Origin: Candidatus Sumerlaeota bacterium
GTDB taxonomy: Bacteria; Sumerlaeota; Sumerlaeia; SLMS01; JAHLLQ01
NCBI GenBank assembly: GCA_030156535.1
Contig: JASGMJ010000018.1
Coordinates: forward strand, 1 to 64,000
Direction of reading: 5' to 3'
Length of the DNA stretch: 64,000 nt
Part shown: positions 1 to 9,497 of the stretch, one piece after another
Numbering within the stretch: position 1 is the stretch's first letter
How the letters are laid out: every line of letters starts with the position of its first letter
The notes under the pieces: model-generated
Databases searched by the model: none
What the model was told of the DNA's origin: nothing
The model's input: only the letters and a program-made list of their open reading frames with translations
Made by a program: the position numbers and the translations under genes

Positions 1-94
1 TCACCGCGACGCCCTTGCCTCCGGCTCACTGTTCCGGTCGTTACGGCCAGTAGAGGACTTTCACCTCCAAGAAATCGCGCCATGCCTGGCGCAC
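1..94 (-). mobile_element. Group II intron, 5' end (cut by the window edge)
   Basis: Read on the minus strand, position 94 begins GTGCG, the consensus 5' end of group II introns. It is followed by a hairpin (GCGCC / GGCGC) and a GGTGAAAGTCC segment, both typical of the start of domain I in bacterial introns. The seven bases before it (101-95) are a T-rich tract attached to the groEL terminator stem. Insertion immediately behind a rho-independent terminator is the known target habit of bacterial class C introns. The rest of domain I and any intron-encoded protein would lie to the left of base 1. The call rests on recognised motifs and the boundary position; the 3' end is not visible. Confidence 0.72.
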
Positions 95-130
95 AAGAAA
101 AGGCACCCGAAGCGCGAGGCTCCGGGTGCC
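95..130 (-). terminator. Rho-independent terminator of groESL
   Basis: On the minus strand an 8-bp perfect stem (123-130 with 102-109, GGCACCCG / CGGGTGCC) is followed by TTTTCTT (101-95). It lies 46 bases beyond the groEL stop codon and ends exactly where the group II intron starts. Confidence 0.8.
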
Positions 131-175
131 GGGTAGTCAGGGTGTTGCAGGACCGGAAATCCGGACCGCTGGGCA

Positions 176-1825
<1,650 letters not shown>

Positions 1826-1903
1826 TCAAAAACCTCCTAGGAGTAGCCTGGCGGATAGGGTGTGTGAAATTCCGAAAAAGGTGGGCTAAGACCCCGCAGG
1901 GTC

Positions 1904-2194
1904 TTAGCTGACGACGGCGAGGATCTCGTTCTCGCGCATGATGAGGTACTCGGTACCCTCGATCTTGACCTCGTTGCCGGCGTACTTGCCGAAGAGCACT
2001 TCGTCGCCAACCTTGAGGTCCATCTTGTTGCGTTCGCCCTTGTCGTTAAAGGCGCCGTCGCCCACGGCCACAACCTTGCCACGCTGCGGCTTTTCCTTGG
2101 CCGTGTCGGGGATGATGATCCCGCCTGACGACTTCTGCTCAGTGTCTTCGAGACGTTCGATCACAACGCGATCATGAAGTGGCTTGAGCTTCAT
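1904..2194 (-). CDS. groES: Co-chaperonin GroES, 10-kDa subunit
   Basis: The heptameric lid of the GroEL chamber. The 96-residue product is full length, begins [16 protein letters not shown] and carries the mobile loop region [18 protein letters not shown] (about residues 19-36). It ends in the usual dome and strand motif [12 protein letters not shown]. The ATG at 2194 has an AAGGAGAAGG ribosome site. First gene of the groESL operon. Confidence 0.98.
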   Translation of the reverse strand: MKLKPLHDRVVIERLEDTEQKSSGGIIIPDTAKEKPQRGKVVAVGDGAFNDKGERNKMDLKVGDEVLFGKYAGNEVKIEGTEYLIMRENEILAVVS

Positions 2195-2526
2195 TGTCTG
2201 TCCTTCTCCTTGAAACTGGGGAATGCACGTTCATTCGGGGGGAGGGAATATCAAACGCGGTGCCAAACGGCGCAAAGAGTTCCAGACAACTGAAAACAAA
2301 AGACTTAATATTATAGAGCCCAAGGGAGGGTGGGCGCCCCTGTGTCGGGAGGAAACACGGTGTGGCACGGGGCGCACCTCGCGGTGCAACCTACCCCACA
2401 TCGCCACACGCAAGCACTTCACACTACAACGTTCACGCGCACAGGATACTCGCTTGACCATCCCCGGCCGAATGGCGACAACCGGGATGACATTCAACAA
2501 ATACAAGGTTTCCCGCACCCGCCGCC
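2195..2526. promoter_or_regulatory. Divergent intergenic region between groES and nadC
   Basis: About 330 bases hold the start regions for groESL (leftward) and nadC (rightward). On the minus strand a TATAAT hexamer lies at 2315-2310, a candidate -10 element for groESL about 115 bases from the start codon, but no convincing -35 partner was found. On the plus strand TTGACC at 2454-2459 could be a -35 for nadC. No CIRCE inverted repeat and no clear heat-shock sigma promoter was recognised. Confidence 0.3.
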
Positions 2527-3444
2527 ATGAGCCCTGCCTTTCACGAGTCGAAATCCCAGCGCCTCCCCGTTCCCACGCCCTTTCCCATGCGCCCCGATCT
2601 GCGCGACCGCATCCGGCTGTCCCTGTACGAGGATCTGGGTGACGAGGGGGACGTGACGTCGGACACCGTTTTCCCTCCCGATCATCGCTCGACGGCCCAG
2701 ATCGTCTCCAAGCAGGAGGGCATCGTCGCGGGCCTGCCCCTGATCCCCATGATTTTCGCGGAACTCGACCCCACGGTGGGCGTGGAACTGATCGCGAAGG
2801 ACGGGGCAAAGGTGACGCCCGGGCTGCTGGTGGTGAAACTGGAGGGCCCCACGCGGACGCTGCTGTCGGGCGAACGCCTGGCGCTGAATTTCCTCCAGCA
2901 TCTGAGCGGGATCGCCACAATGACGAGCGTGTTCGTCGCTGCCAGCGGCGGCAAGGTGGCGATCTGTGACACACGCAAGACCACGCCGTTGTGGCGCGAT
3001 CTTGAGAAGTACGCCGTGGCCATCGGCGGTGGCACGAACCACCGCTTCGGCCTGTTTGACATGGCGATGCTCAAGGACACACACGCCGACGGCAGTGGCG
3101 GGCTGGCGCGCGCACTCGTGCGGATGCGCCGCCTGCGTCCAGGAATCAAGATCGCGGCGGAGGCCCGCTCACTCGACGAAGTGAAGACGGCGCTGGAGCA
3201 CGGCGTCGATCTGCTGATGCTCGACAACATGGACGAGAAGACGCTGCGCGCGGCTATTGCGTTCGTCGATCACCGTGTGCCGTTGGAAATCACCGGCGGC
3301 GTGACGCTCGCCAAGATCGCGGAACTCGCCTCGCTCGGGGTGGACCGGGTCAGCATCGGGGCGCTGACGCATTCGGTGAGGGCCATGGATTTCTCGATGC
3401 GTATTCACCTGGACGGCGAAGACGACGACGAGAACCAAGTATAA
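2527..3444 (+). CDS. nadC: Nicotinate-nucleotide pyrophosphorylase (carboxylating)
   Basis: Converts quinolinate and PRPP to nicotinate mononucleotide, CO2 and pyrophosphate in de novo NAD synthesis. The product (305 residues) carries the family's signature block: DTRKTTP near residue 150, then EKYAVAIGGGTNHRFGLFD with the substrate-binding Arg/His, and MLKDTH where most relatives have KDNH. The TIM-barrel C-terminal motifs LLMLDNM and EITGGV are present. An internal ATG at 2587 (MRPDLRDRI) aligns better with the usual start, so the first 20 residues may not be translated. It stands alone; the convergent gene on the other strand starts at the very next base after its stop. Confidence 0.93.
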   Translation: MSPAFHESKSQRLPVPTPFPMRPDLRDRIRLSLYEDLGDEGDVTSDTVFPPDHRSTAQIVSKQEGIVAGLPLIPMIFAELDPTVGVELIAKDGAKVTPGLLVVKLEGPTRTLLSGERLALNFLQHLSGIATMTSVFVAASGGKVAICDTRKTTPLWRDLEKYAVAIGGGTNHRFGLFDMAMLKDTHADGSGGLARALVRMRRLRPGIKIAAEARSLDEVKTALEHGVDLLMLDNMDEKTLRAAIAFVDHRVPLEITGGVTLAKIAELASLGVDRVSIGALTHSVRAMDFSMRIHLDGEDDDENQV

Positions 3445-4527
3445 TTAAACGAAATTGTTCATCACGGCGGCGATCAGAATCACCAGCCCCACCTGGACCG
3501 CGGCGTACAGGGACATGAGACCGTGCGCCTTCTCCTCCAGGATTTCGAGGGAAGCCATCAGCCCCATGCGATGAATCACGTACCCGGCGGCGAGTCCGAC
3601 GAACAAGCCGATGCCGGGGATGAAGCGGCTCGCCAGGTAGATCGCGCCGCAGGAAAACATTGCGAGTGCCTCGGCCGTCAGGAGCGCGCGCGGCCAGGAG
3701 TAGTTGTGGATTTTCTCCTTTTTCGCGAAGGCCTTCAACTGCAACGCCCCCATCGCCGTCCCCAACACAAGGTACAACAGAAACGCCGTCAGACTGATTT
3801 CCAACGCGATGTAGGGAATGCGAAAGCGGCGCGTCAGGAAGTCCGGAAGACCGGATTCCGGACGGGGTGTCTTGCCGCGGTTCGCGACGGCCTGAAAGTC
3901 GATCACGTCGGGAGGCGGAGCGCCGCCCTCTGAATCGGGCGAGAGGTATCGTGCGTCGGGCATGAGGGGATTAAAGTAGAGATCCTCCTCCGGCGCCGGA
4001 GTGAGTGGCACAACAGGCGTGCGCGTGGGCGACGTGGGGCGGTCGTCCGCCTGAGGGGTGGGCTCGGGGGCCGGCTCGGCTTCGGGTTTCTCGAAACGCA
4101 GCAGGCTGACGATGTCGGCCTCGATGGGCGTGGCGTCAGCGAGGCTCGACCCGGGTGTTTCGTGAACGAGGAAGTAGCCCCGGCCTTCGTCGCTGATCCA
4201 CGAGGACACGTAGACGCGCTCGAAGACCTTGCCGTTGGTCATTTCCAGACGCGCGGCGCGGCGGTCGCTCCCGGCGGTTGCAGGGCGGAAATCGACGCGC
4301 TCGATCTCGGTGCCTTCCATGGGGTGGGACACGCTTGTAGGATCGGTGGATTCGTGAATCCAGAACGTGCCCGTCTCTTCGTATGCTTCATACCGGTCGA
4401 AGAGAACGTCGGTGAATTCCTTGCCCGCCGCAGAGGTGAACGAGTCCGCAAAGAGTGAAGAAACCGCTGCGAGGCACGCCGCACAGAGAAGAATGAACCG
4501 GAAGTTGCCGCGTGGAAAAGAAACCAT
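3445..4527 (-). CDS. Exported membrane protein, unknown function (paralogue of the upstream gene)
   Basis: A 360-residue protein that I do not recognise. It starts with a signal peptide (about 1-28, ending in FADS) and continues with a beta-rich extracytoplasmic stretch of about 120 residues. A proline/acid-rich linker (about 150-235) follows, then three to four hydrophobic helices at the C terminus. The layout is the same as that of the gene 27 bases upstream (4555-5529), and both have a short repeated theme in the N-terminal part: a 'gene-product effect on Asp-Gly' pattern such as TNGKVFERVYV here and TDGRMFAVTV there. This suggests an old tandem duplication and a joint role in the envelope. 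The stop codon abuts that of nadC. Confidence 0.75.
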   Translation of the reverse strand: MVSFPRGNFRFILLCAACLAAVSSLFADSFTSAAGKEFTDVLFDRYEAYEETGTFWIHESTDPTSVSHPMEGTEIERVDFRPATAGSDRRAARLEMTNGKVFERVYVSSWISDEGRGYFLVHETPGSSLADATPIEADIVSLLRFEKPEAEPAPEPTPQADDRPTSPTRTPVVPLTPAPEEDLYFNPLMPDARYLSPDSEGGAPPPDVIDFQAVANRGKTPRPESGLPDFLTRRFRIPYIALEISLTAFLLYLVLGTAMGALQLKAFAKKEKIHNYSWPRALLTAEALAMFSCGAIYLASRFIPGIGLFVGLAAGYVIHRMGLMASLEILEEKAHGLMSLYAAVQVGLVILIAAVMNNFV

Positions 4528-4554
4528 CGAAGGTACCCAAAGGGGGAAGCTGAC

Positions 4555-5529
4555 TTACTGGAACTGGGAGAGGAGAAAGCCCGCGCCGATCTGCAAGAGA
4601 ATGTACGTCAGGATCACCATGAAAGCCTGGCTTTCCTGCACCTCCATCATTCCCATGATGACGGCGCGGGACATGAAGTACCAACCCGCGAAGAAGAGAA
4701 AGATGCCCAGTAAGGGAACACACCCGAGAGGCACGGCGAGCAGGAATGCGAGGATCAATAGCCATGCCGTGCCATACGCCTTCAGCAGACTGAAGTCCTG
4801 AACCTTGCAGACTTTCGCCGACAAGTAGACGAAAATCCAGATCAGCACGGATTGCATGATCATGGCGATGGCACCGCCAACGATCAGAACACCGATTCCC
4901 ATGCCCAGCATGGCCGCTCCGCCGAGCTTGTCCATCGGGCCAAAGCCGCCTTCCGGCTCTTCATCCTCCCAGGAGGAGTCGTCCTCCTCGTCGTCATCCG
5001 TGAAACTGGAATCCGTGTCTTCGCCGTCGAAGCCAGCCGCAAACGTGGCATCAGGCGTCGGCGCGGGCGTGGGGACCGCGGCGCTCAGCGCACCAGTGAA
5101 GTCCAGACCGCGAAGACGTGTCGAAACAACGTCGTGGGTTTCGCCTCCGTACGGAACGCCTTGCTGGCGCGTGTGAAACGTGACGCCACCGGTGCCCGGG
5201 TAGGCGTGCTCGACGGTGACGGCGAACATGCGGCCATCTGTCATCACCATCGTGGCCGGGCGTCCCTGGGGAAGCGTCCCCGTATCGCCGTCCGCACGAA
5301 ACTCCAGATGATTGATAAGGTTCGCTTCGACGCCGTGGGTCTGGGGCGAGGGCGCGCCGTTCTCCACCATGCGGACCGTGAAGACGCCGCCGCTGCCGTT
5401 TGACTGAAAGCCATCGACGCGCACGCCGGGGAACGTGCGCCCATCCTTCATCACCAGACTGTCCGCGACACCAAGAGCGGCAATTGCCAAGAGTACGAAG
5501 AGGAGAACTTGAATCTTGGCCGTGTTCAT
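4555..5529 (-). CDS. Exported membrane protein, unknown function (paralogue of the downstream gene)
   Basis: 324 residues, not assigned to a known family. There is a signal peptide (about 1-22, LLAIAALGVADS), then a beta-rich domain with two similar units (VMKDGRTFPGV near 27 and VMTDGRMFAVTV near 95). A strongly acidic linker (about 168-195, Asp/Glu/Ser rich) leads to a C-terminal block of four hydrophobic segments (about 200-320). The ATG at 5529 has a GGAG site about 8 bases upstream. It probably forms a two-gene unit with 3445-4527. It is also the first gene downstream of the retron reverse transcriptase (113-base gap), so its link to that element is an open question. Confidence 0.75.
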   Translation of the reverse strand: MNTAKIQVLLFVLLAIAALGVADSLVMKDGRTFPGVRVDGFQSNGSGGVFTVRMVENGAPSPQTHGVEANLINHLEFRADGDTGTLPQGRPATMVMTDGRMFAVTVEHAYPGTGGVTFHTRQQGVPYGGETHDVVSTRLRGLDFTGALSAAVPTPAPTPDATFAAGFDGEDTDSSFTDDDEEDDSSWEDEEPEGGFGPMDKLGGAAMLGMGIGVLIVGGAIAMIMQSVLIWIFVYLSAKVCKVQDFSLLKAYGTAWLLILAFLLAVPLGCVPLLGIFLFFAGWYFMSRAVIMGMMEVQESQAFMVILTYILLQIGAGFLLSQFQ

Positions 5530-5642
5530 GGGTCACTCCAGGCCAAGGCGTCCAGACGCCTGGCGGATTTGGATTTGGGATGGCGGATCCGAAAAAACTG
5601 CTGTTTGGTGATGTGTGGGTCAAGTACGTCGGATCGGCAACT

Positions 5643-6887
5643 TTATTCAGGAGGCGGGGCCTGGGGAAGCGGGATGGTCGGTTCGACCGGGCCCGGATGT
5701 TGGTGCAAGGCGGCGAACGCGGCGCGCAGCTTCGCGCCCCGTGCCGGGTGGAAGCGCTCGACCCACGCGATGCGGCCGCGCACATGGGCCGCGAAGTCCG
5801 CGCGGCCGTCGCGGTTCTGGCTTTCGAGCGATCCGGCTTTCCCCGCGTTGTGCAGGATCGCCTTGAGCGCGTCGATTTCCGTGCGCCCCACGGAGAGGCG
5901 CTCGTTTACGTTCAGCCCCGTCAGGCACTGGCGGCGGCCCCGGCGCATGAAGCGCCGCTTGCCGGGATGTATGCGGAAGCCCTCGCTGCGGACGATTTTC
6001 TCGACGAGCGGAATGAAACGCGAGAGACCGCGCTTGAAATCCTCGTCGCCCGAGAACGCCAGATCGTCCGCGTAGCGCGTGTACGTGGCCCCAAAGCGCC
6101 GCGCGAGGCCCGCAAGGCGAACGTCGAGCCGGAAGGCCATCGCGTTGGCCAGCGCTGGAGACGTCGGCGCCCCCTGGGGCAAATGCCGCGTAGCGCGAAC
6201 GCCCGGCGTCCCCGTGCATGTCGTCGTCAGCAGCGACAGAATGCGGGCCACCGAAGCAGGGTAGCCGAGCCAGCGGAAGAACGACGCGGTGCGGCGCTGG
6301 CTGATGCTGGGGAAGAAGTCGCGCAGGTCCCACGCGGCAACGACCTGATGGCCGACGTGGGGGCCGGCATGATCGGCGATGGACTTGCCGCGCCGGAAGC
6401 CAGTGGCCGCCGGGTGCAGCGGAATCTTCGCGAGAATCTCGCGGTGGATGCGGCGCTGCACTTTCTTCAGACGCGGACGCGGCGAGGCGATAAGGCGCTC
6501 GCCGCCGTCCTTCTTCGGAATCGCGCGGATGTGATAATGCAGCAGGCGCTTGTAATCGCGGTGGGCGATCATCCCGCCCGCGATATTGTCGGGCTGCGCG
6601 AGAAAGGCGAGTTCCTTGAAGCCGCTCAGCCCAAGAAACCGCCACAGTTCGTCGGGAGAATTGATTTCGGGAAGTCCGTATGAGCGCCGACGGTCGGGCG
6701 CGTGACGGAACGGAGCGAGGTGACGGGCATCGAAGGCGCGCAGGTTCTCGGGACTTGGCGCGATGCAGCTCTCGGGGTTGCCTAGAGAACGCGGCTCCCC
6801 ATCGGTTGGCATGACGTAGCGCGGAGGCCCCGCCGCAACCGGTCGTTGCTCTCCCCCGCCAAACAGCCTTTTGAGAAACCTGAACAT
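5643..6887 (-). CDS. Retron-type reverse transcriptase
   Basis: An RNA-directed DNA polymerase of 414 residues from the ATG at 6887. In order it shows a finger motif with IPKKDGGERLI (123-133) and PRLKKVQRRI (138-147). Next come HAGPH (173-177, at the place of the retron NAxxH box) and DLRDFFPSI (187-195). The LPQGAPTSP box (236-244), catalytic YADD (272-275) and LTGLNVN (322-328, retron VTG box) follow, then a thumb ending near HVRGRIAWVE (368-377). This order matches retron enzymes. A roughly 65-residue N-terminal extension has no recognised domain. A TTG at 6917 would add ten residues but lies inside the RNA end repeat, so the ATG 12 bases beyond that repeat is preferred. The msr-msd RNA is directly upstream. 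No known effector gene is adjacent. Confidence 0.92.
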   Translation of the reverse strand: MFRFLKRLFGGGEQRPVAAGPPRYVMPTDGEPRSLGNPESCIAPSPENLRAFDARHLAPFRHAPDRRRSYGLPEINSPDELWRFLGLSGFKELAFLAQPDNIAGGMIAHRDYKRLLHYHIRAIPKKDGGERLIASPRPRLKKVQRRIHREILAKIPLHPAATGFRRGKSIADHAGPHVGHQVVAAWDLRDFFPSISQRRTASFFRWLGYPASVARILSLLTTTCTGTPGVRATRHLPQGAPTSPALANAMAFRLDVRLAGLARRFGATYTRYADDLAFSGDEDFKRGLSRFIPLVEKIVRSEGFRIHPGKRRFMRRGRRQCLTGLNVNERLSVGRTEIDALKAILHNAGKAGSLESQNRDGRADFAAHVRGRIAWVERFHPARGAKLRAAFAALHQHPGPVEPTIPLPQAPPPE

Positions 6888-6899
6888 GAGAAAGTCGAA

Positions 6900-6914
6900 G
6901 GGCGGCCCGCCTTG
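6900..6914 (-). repeat. Retron a2 end repeat
   Basis: CAAGGCGGGCCGCCC on the minus strand, the 3' partner of a1. It ends 12 bases before the ATG of the reverse transcriptase. Confidence 0.82.
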
Positions 6915-7029
6915 CAACGCCTGCGCAAGAGAACCCGCCTCTTCCTCGCGAAGAAGCCGGTTCTCTGGTCCTGCAATGGCTGGTAGCCGTACCTGCCCGG
7001 GGTAACCCCGGACGATCCTTGCGGATCAC

Positions 7030-7044
7030 CAAGGCAGACCGCCC
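7030..7044 (-). repeat. Retron a1 end repeat
   Basis: Fifteen bases (GGGCGGTCTGCCTTG on the minus strand) that pair along their whole length with the a2 repeat at 6900-6914. The two DNA copies differ at two positions, both giving U-G pairs in the RNA. Confidence 0.82.
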
Positions 7045-7071
7045 ACTTGGAATCAGGCAAAAGATGATGCT

Positions 7072-7112
7072 GCAATAAGACGGCGTCAAGCAGACCCACG
7101 CCGGAACGCCGT
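7072..7112 (-). terminator. Probable terminator of pilT
   Basis: On the minus strand ACGGCGT (7112-7106) and ACGCCGT (7086-7080) form a 7-bp stem around a 19-nt loop, followed by CTTATTGC. It begins 11 bases after the pilT stop and would separate pilT from retron transcription. Confidence 0.45.
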
Positions 7113-7123
7113 TCGTCTGTTTG

Positions 7124-8350
7124 CTAGAACGGCTTCCGGATGCTGGACTGCGACGGGTACGCCGGGCCCGGGATCCCCTGAGGCTTGGCAGGCGCGCCCC
7201 CTCCGGCGGTCGGGATGCCATCGGGGAACTTGGGTTGAGCCACGCCCATGGTGGAACGGCGCTGGAACGTCTCGGCCGACTGGCCCGAGGCCGACATGCC
7301 CAGAAGCCGGCGCATTTCCTCGGGCTTGCGGGCGTTCATTAGCGCCACATCCTTGCTGACAAGTCCGGCGCGGCAAAGCCCGGCGATCGACTTGTCCATC
7401 GTCTGCATCCCGAATTTGGCACCCGCTTCGAGGAAGCCCAGAATCTGGTGGGTTTTGCCTTCACGGATCATGTTCCGCACGGCGTCGGTGCCGATCAGGA
7501 TTTCCAGGGCAACAACGCGCCCGGTGGGCATGCGGGGCAGCAGGCGCTGGGCCAGAATGCCTTCGGTGACGCCCGCGAGCATGATGCGGATCTGTTCCTG
7601 CTGGTGCGGCGGGAAAACGTCGATCACGCGATCGACCGTCTGGATGACGTCCACGGTGTGCAGCGTCGAGAAGACCAGGTGGCCGGTTTCCGCAGCGGTA
7701 ATGGCGGCGGAGATCGTTTCGAGATCACGCATTTCGCCGACGAGAATCACGTCGGGGTCCTGGCGCAGAGCGTACTTGAGCGCGTTGGAGAAGCTGAAGC
7801 AGTCCTCGCCCATTTCGCGCTGCTCGACGAGGGCCATCTTGTGCGGATGGATGTACTCGATGGGGTCTTCGGCGGTGATGATGTGGCAGGGACGCTCGCG
7901 GTTGATCAGATCGATCATTGCGGCAAGGGTGGTGGACTTGCCCGAGCCCGTGGGGCCCGTGACGAGTGTCAACCCGTTGGGGCGGCGCGCAAGCATCGTA
8001 AGGATCTTGGGAGGCAGGCCCAGTTCCTCGAACCCCAGGATTTCCTGGGCAATGACGCGGAAGGATCCCGCCACCGTGCCGCGCTGGAAGTGAACATTGA
8101 CGCGAAAGCGCGCGACGTTGGTGACGCTGAGCGAAAAGTCGAGATCCTTGTGTTCCTCGAACTTCTGCTTCTGAATGTCCGTCAGAATGCCATAGAGCAT
8201 TCGGCGGGTGTCAGCCGAGGACAGCGCAGGCTGTTCGAGATTCATCAAGGTGCCGTGAAGGCGGATAACGGGAGGGCGTCCGACGGCGAGATGGAGATCG
8301 GAGGCGCCGCGGGCAACGCACTCGCGCAGCATTTCGGTGACGTCGAGCAT
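7124..8350 (-). CDS. pilT: Type IV pilus retraction ATPase PilT
   Basis: Hexameric cytoplasmic ATPase that powers pilus retraction and twitching motility. 408 residues, slightly long for the family because of a Gly/Pro/Gln-rich C-terminal extension of about 45 residues. It contains Walker A GPTGSGKST (near 133), the Asp box ITAEDPIEY, Walker B DPDVILVGEMRD, and the His box TGHLVFSTLHT. The PilT-specific AxRNMIREGK segment (here AVRNMIREGK) is also present. No other pilus gene lies in the window, so the rest of the machinery must be elsewhere. The retron RNA begins about 80 bases beyond its stop codon on the same strand. Confidence 0.96.
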   Translation of the reverse strand: MLDVTEMLRECVARGASDLHLAVGRPPVIRLHGTLMNLEQPALSSADTRRMLYGILTDIQKQKFEEHKDLDFSLSVTNVARFRVNVHFQRGTVAGSFRVIAQEILGFEELGLPPKILTMLARRPNGLTLVTGPTGSGKSTTLAAMIDLINRERPCHIITAEDPIEYIHPHKMALVEQREMGEDCFSFSNALKYALRQDPDVILVGEMRDLETISAAITAAETGHLVFSTLHTVDVIQTVDRVIDVFPPHQQEQIRIMLAGVTEGILAQRLLPRMPTGRVVALEILIGTDAVRNMIREGKTHQILGFLEAGAKFGMQTMDKSIAGLCRAGLVSKDVALMNARKPEEMRRLLGMSASGQSAETFQRRSTMGVAQPKFPDGIPTAGGGAPAKPQGIPGPAYPSQSSIRKPF

Positions 8351-8554
8351 TTACGGTGCTCCTTGCGGCAGGCGGGGTTGCCGGGATGCCCCGGCCAGAA
8401 CGGGCCCCGACCAGCACGGGGCAGCCACGGGTTTCGAGTGGCTGCGAGGGATAATCCTCATGCGAAGGCGGAGTACGGTCAACCCCAGAGCGCGCCCCGA
8501 CACCATGAAACCGCACCCATGGATTCCCGGAGCAAGAAACCCGGCATATTCTCC

Positions 8555-8583
8555 TTGCGGCCCGGGGAATCGTCCCCTTTAGT
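8555..8583 (+). promoter_or_regulatory. Candidate sigma-70 promoter of tRNA-Thr
   Basis: TTGCGG (8555-8560) and TTTAGT (8578-8583) are separated by exactly 17 bases and lie about 30 bases ahead of the mature tRNA 5' end. Confidence 0.4.
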
Positions 8584-8614
8584 GCCGCCCCGTCCGCAAG
8601 GAAGGGAACCAAGG

Positions 8615-8690
<76 letters not shown>

Positions 8691-8705
8691 CTCAGCAAAC
8701 TCCTT

Positions 8706-8745
8706 CGCCCCGCTTGCCCCCACCGGCACGCGGGGCGTTTTCTTT
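8706..8745 (+). terminator. Terminator of tRNA-Thr
   Basis: CGCCCCGC (8706-8713) and GCGGGGCG (8730-8737) form an 8-bp stem with a 16-nt loop, followed by TTTTCTTT. Confidence 0.88.
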
Positions 8746-8753
8746 GACCCGCA

Positions 8754-9401
8754 ATGATGCCAGCCTCCTCTCCCCTCCCCCGCGCCGTGGCGTGGGCGCT
8801 GCGCCCGGCCGGGGCGGCGCGCGTGCGAATCTGCGTGAGCGGCATCGCCCCCGGGGAGGCCGCCGCCCTGAGCGGCAAAGTCCGGCGCCAGGGGCTCCAC
8901 TGGACGTTTGTCGAGCCGGATGCCCGGCGGGCTGCCGCGCTGCGCCGTGCGCTGGGCGGCCGGACGGACGTGCTCGTGGTCGAGGCCGATGCGCGCCGCC
9001 TCCTCTCCGCAGCGGCAGGAACGCACGCCTTCCCTGCCGACGCCCCGCTCCCCAGTGAGCAGCTTCCCGCCCACCGCGAAGCGTTCGACTTGGTCGTGTT
9101 GGGGGGCGGCCTGCTGGAGGGGCTGGAGTCCGAAGCACTGGCATGGCTGGGTTTGGCATCGCGGGCGGCGCGCGTGGCATGGGTCATGCACGCGGCTGCC
9201 GCAGCCGCTCCTCCGCGCGGAGGGCTGGCGCGAATGCGGGCGTGGTTCGGCAAGGGAGAAAGCGAAAACACGGGGCGCACGAGTGGGGAGTGGCGCGATT
9301 TGCTCCGCCAGTCGGGCGCCCGGGTGCTCCGAATCCGGGATGGCGGGGATGGATTTCTGCTCGCCGTTGGGCGCGGCCAGGCGCCACCCGCGAAAGAGTA
9401 G
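8754..9401 (+). CDS. Rossmann-like protein, possibly SAM-dependent methyltransferase-like
   Basis: 215 residues without a firm family match. The central part looks like a nucleotide-binding fold: FVEPDARR (acidic residue at the end of a strand, about 52), VLVVEADARRLL (about 73-84), then FDLVVLGGGLLEGLE (about 112). The C-terminal strand pair GARVLRIRDGGDGFLLAVG closes it. This order (acidic loop, second strand with Asp, FDLVV motif) fits class I methyltransferases, but the glycine-rich SAM loop is not obvious. The gene begins just after the tRNA terminator with no visible ribosome site; the ATG at 8754 and a second at 8757 are equally possible. Confidence 0.45.
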   Translation: MMPASSPLPRAVAWALRPAGAARVRICVSGIAPGEAAALSGKVRRQGLHWTFVEPDARRAAALRRALGGRTDVLVVEADARRLLSAAAGTHAFPADAPLPSEQLPAHREAFDLVVLGGGLLEGLESEALAWLGLASRAARVAWVMHAAAAAAPPRGGLARMRAWFGKGESENTGRTSGEWRDLLRQSGARVLRIRDGGDGFLLAVGRGQAPPAKE

Positions 9402-9497
9402 GGTTGAATTCGGCCCGTTTCTGGCGCCTTTTTTCCCTGCGGCTGGCAAGACACGGCCAGCAGGCCCAATTCAGCCTCTCGGACGACCACGGCGATC

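Larger units (their letters stand above)
6900..7044 (-). ncRNA. Retron msr-msd RNA (candidate)
   Basis: A 145-nt segment between pilT and the reverse transcriptase, transcribed with the latter. Its two ends pair: 7044-7030 with 6914-6900, 15 consecutive base pairs of which two are G-U, as expected of retron a1/a2 repeats. The G at 7029 right after a1 is a candidate branch nucleotide. Inside, in order, are a GATCC-GCAA-GGATC hairpin (about 7027-7012), a CCGGGG-TTA-CCCCGG hairpin (7011-6997), and a 39-nt hairpin (6966-6928). The last consists of two 8-bp stems separated by one G-G mismatch and a 5-nt loop. Short hairpins first and a long one last is the msr-then-msd order. The structure was worked out by hand; msDNA synthesis is inferred. 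Confidence 0.82.

Noticed and set aside
2195-2526. CIRCE or sigma-32 control of groESL
   Set aside because: No inverted repeat with the CIRCE half-sites and no convincing heat-shock promoter was found in the upstream region.
6888-6917. TTG start at 6917 for the reverse transcriptase
   Set aside because: It lies inside the a2 repeat and next to the long hairpin; the ATG at 6887 follows the RNA and keeps all conserved motifs.
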